A stretch of DNA of 13,717 bases from JAVXNW01 sp036645575. Lineage in GTDB: Bacteria > Bacillota > Clostridia > Christensenellales > Aristaeellaceae. This document shows, piece after piece, positions 12,227 through 13,717 of this stretch. The translations under genes were made by a program, and so were the position numbers. Each line of letters begins with the position of its first letter. The stretch's first letter is position 1. The DNA is taken from contig JAVXNW010000069.1 of assembly GCA_036645575.1 (NCBI GenBank), forward strand, positions 1-13,717, written 5' to 3'. The notes beneath the pieces were generated by a model, which saw only the letters and a program-made list of their open reading frames with translations, did no database searches and had not been told where the DNA came from.

Positions 12227-13717
12227 TTATTCGACGCAGTCGCCCACGTTCGCGGAGATTGCGCCAAGTCCCAACGGGACGCCGTAAGGCGTGATCTCAA
12301 CGGTCGCCGTGCCATCGGCCAGATAGGTCACCGTGACCTTCACGTTGTGCGCCGGCATCGTGCCCTTCACGACGGGCTTGGTGTTTTTGTAGTCCGGAAT
12401 CTCGGGCGAAGTGACGTTGTACTTCTCGCCCGCCTTGAGTGCCTTCTCCCGGTAGGTCGGCGCCGCCTCCGCGCCGGTTTCGGCGTAGGTGTAGTTGACG
12501 GTCAGCGCGTAGTTCTGCTCGGTGTAGATGACATCCGCCACCACGTCGCTTGCCGGCATGTTGCCGGTCACCGTCGCCTTGTCAGGCGCCCAGCCGGTGC
12601 GCACGTCGGGCGAAGTCACGCTGTAGTAGCTTGCGTAGGCGTGCGTTCCCACATAGTCTGCCGCCGCGCGCTCGCCGTCCACCGCGTCATACCAGTAGCG
12701 CACGGTCAGCGTGTAGTCGTTTGCGGTGTTGGTGAGGTTCATGCCGCTTGCGCTGCTCGCGTAGCCCGCCGGAACCGTCGCCTCCTGGACCGTGTACAGG
12801 ATCTGCTTGCCGCCCGCGTACAGCGGCACGTTTTCAAACGTGTACGCCCAGTTGTTTGCCGCCGTGGCTTCGAGCGTCTGCCCGGTCGCCACGCCATCGG
12901 CATATAGCGCAATCGTCACCGATGCCGGCCGCGCCGCCGCCGTGTCGTTTGCCCAGCGCTTTTCGCCGCTCACGCTGGTCACGCCGCCCGACAGGGTGTT
13001 CGTGAGGTTGCTGCCCGAGACCGTGCCCGCGTAGTTGGGCACCGCCACCTCGCGCACCGTGTAGCTGCCAAAGTAGTCAAGCCCGCCAAAGCTGTAGCTC
13101 CAGCCCGCCTCTGCGGTGGCCGTCGTCGTTCCGACGACATTCCCGCCCGCGTCCAGCAGTTCAACCGTCACCGACGTCGGCCGCGTCCCATACGCGTTGT
13201 TCTCGTCCACCCAAGTCTTCGTACCCGCCACCGTCTGGTACAGGCGCAGGTAATCCACGCGGATCAGGTTGCCTTGGGTCTTGATGGTGCCGCCCGCAGG
13301 GATCGTCACCTTTTCAAATGCGTAGCCCGCCTGCGGTTTGCCCGGGTGGCGCGCGTCGCCCACGCTCACCGCGTCCAGCACGTTGGCGATCACGTCGCCG
13401 TACTGTGCCGTCGCGTTGACCGTCGCGGTTGCGTCAACGGTGCCCGCGTAAGCGTACTCGATCGTGTACCCAAATGTCCGGTCGATCGTCGCCGTCGCGC
13501 TCGCCGTCGCGCTCACGTCTTGGCCCTCCGCCGCCGCCGCGCGCGCCGTCGCCACGTTCTTAACCTCGCCCGCCGCGACATCTTCTTCCGTCACCGCGTA
13601 ATCGTAGGTGAACGTCGCCGATCCCTTCGGTGCCAGCGTGAAGTTCGCCGGATCGGGCGTGATCGTGCCGATGCCTTCAAGGCTATCGGTCAGCGCAATG
13701 TTCTCAAGCGTCTGGTT
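12227..13717 (-). CDS. Large surface protein, C-terminal part (DUF7507-like, CnaB-like x2, MucBP-like x2)
   Basis: 496 residues are visible; the frame is open to the right edge, so the N-terminus is missing, and the internal GTG at 13594 is not a start. Order: a DUF7507/DUF11-like repeat (about 1-75; TLENIALTDSLEGIGTITPD, then VTEEDVAAGEV); a MucBP-like segment (about 80-160); a CnaB-like domain (GTKTWVD...RPTSVTVEL) with candidate isopeptide residues Lys167, Glu223 and Asn240; a second (GEKRWAND...RPASVTIAL) with Lys253, Glu312 and Asn330; then two MucBP-like repeats (about 334-401 and 402-466). CnaB domains usually carry internal Lys-Asn bonds that stiffen surface stalks; MucBP repeats often contact mucus glycans. 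The C-terminus has no LPXTG, membrane helix or basic tail, ending VPLGLGAISANVGDCVE. It is probably exported and adhesin-like; how it is retained is unclear. Confidence 0.85.
   Translation of the reverse strand, partial: NQTLENIALTDSLEGIGTITPDPANFTLAPKGSATFTYDYAVTEEDVAAGEVKNVATARAAAAEGQDVSATASATATIDRTFGYTIEYAYAGTVDATATVNATAQYGDVIANVLDAVSVGDARHPGKPQAGYAFEKVTIPAGGTIKTQGNLIRVDYLRLYQTVAGTKTWVDENNAYGTRPTSVTVELLDAGGNVVGTTTATAEAGWSYSFGGLDYFGSYTVREVAVPNYAGTVSGSNLTNTLSGGVTSVSGEKRWANDTAAARPASVTIALYADGVATGQTLEATAANNWAYTFENVPLYAGGKQILYTVQEATVPAGYASSASGMNLTNTANDYTLTVRYWYDAVDGERAAADYVGTHAYASYYSVTSPDVRTGWAPDKATVTGNMPASDVVADVIYTEQNYALTVNYTYAETGAEAAPTYREKALKAGEKYNVTSPEIPDYKNTKPVVKGTMPAHNVKVTVTYLADGTATVEITPYGVPLGLGAISANVGDCVE

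Noticed and set aside
10682..12907. Very long plus-strand open frame of 741 codons across the right-hand genes
   Set aside because: It is antisense to the binding protein and the surface protein and crosses the hairpin between them. Its translation is rich in Arg, His and Val in a pattern typical of the complement of GC-rich coding sequence, with no recognisable domain.
13592..13594. GTG at 13594 as the start of the surface-protein gene
   Set aside because: The frame stays open to the right edge and the extra 41 residues complete a DUF7507-like domain; there is no ribosome site or signal peptide at the GTG.

Overview
The window looks like a chromosomal segment of a GC-rich, spore-forming member of the Firmicutes, probably class Clostridia. 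The left edge carries the C-terminus of SpoIIP, a sporulation protein. MutS2, ZapA, a PhoB-type response regulator with its kinase, and an HtrA protease are typical Firmicutes genes. Ribosome-binding sites are strong (AAGGAGG, AGGAGG types), and GTG starts are common. A closer placement, for example in Christensenellales, would be a guess. I see no phage, transposon, CRISPR array, tRNA or rRNA.

Layout. (1) Bases 1-201: end of spoIIP and its terminator. (2) Bases 299-1019, minus strand: a small secreted protein of unknown function with a nine-fold Asp-Ala-Pro/Glu tail, its own promoter and a probable terminator. (3) Bases 1172-9811, plus strand: one apparent seven-gene operon, zapA - U32 protein (RlhA-like) - mutS2 - response regulator - histidine kinase - htrA - DUF1232 membrane protein. 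Junctions run from 4-base overlaps to a 24-base gap. A good promoter lies before zapA and a good terminator after the last gene. (4) Bases 9802-9946: a short convergent intergenic region with about 60-base direct repeats that appear to copy the end of the next gene. (5) Bases 9947-13717, minus strand: a family 5 solute-binding protein, preceded upstream by the C-terminal part of a large surface protein (DUF7507-like, two CnaB-like and two MucBP-like domains) that runs off the right edge.

Working together. The plus operon joins cell division (ZapA), RNA modification (U32), ribosome-collision handling or DNA maintenance (MutS2), and an envelope-stress-like module (response regulator, kinase, HtrA protease). 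The kinase probably senses an extracytoplasmic signal through its roughly 145-residue outer domain, and HtrA is its most natural neighbour target. This is ordinary housekeeping content in an interesting order. The minus-strand pair at the right looks like exported or surface functions. Neither protein shows the usual Gram-positive anchor: the binding protein lacks a lipobox cysteine and the adhesin lacks LPXTG plus a membrane tail.

The most unusual material is not a new enzyme system. It is (a) the non-canonical C-terminus of the surface protein, (b) the exported binding protein without a lipid anchor but with an 11-residue repeat linker, (c) a Cys-containing 11-residue repeat insert in the U32 protein, and (d) the decaying copies of a gene 3' end in the convergent intergenic region. 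I found no convincing previously undescribed multi-gene system.
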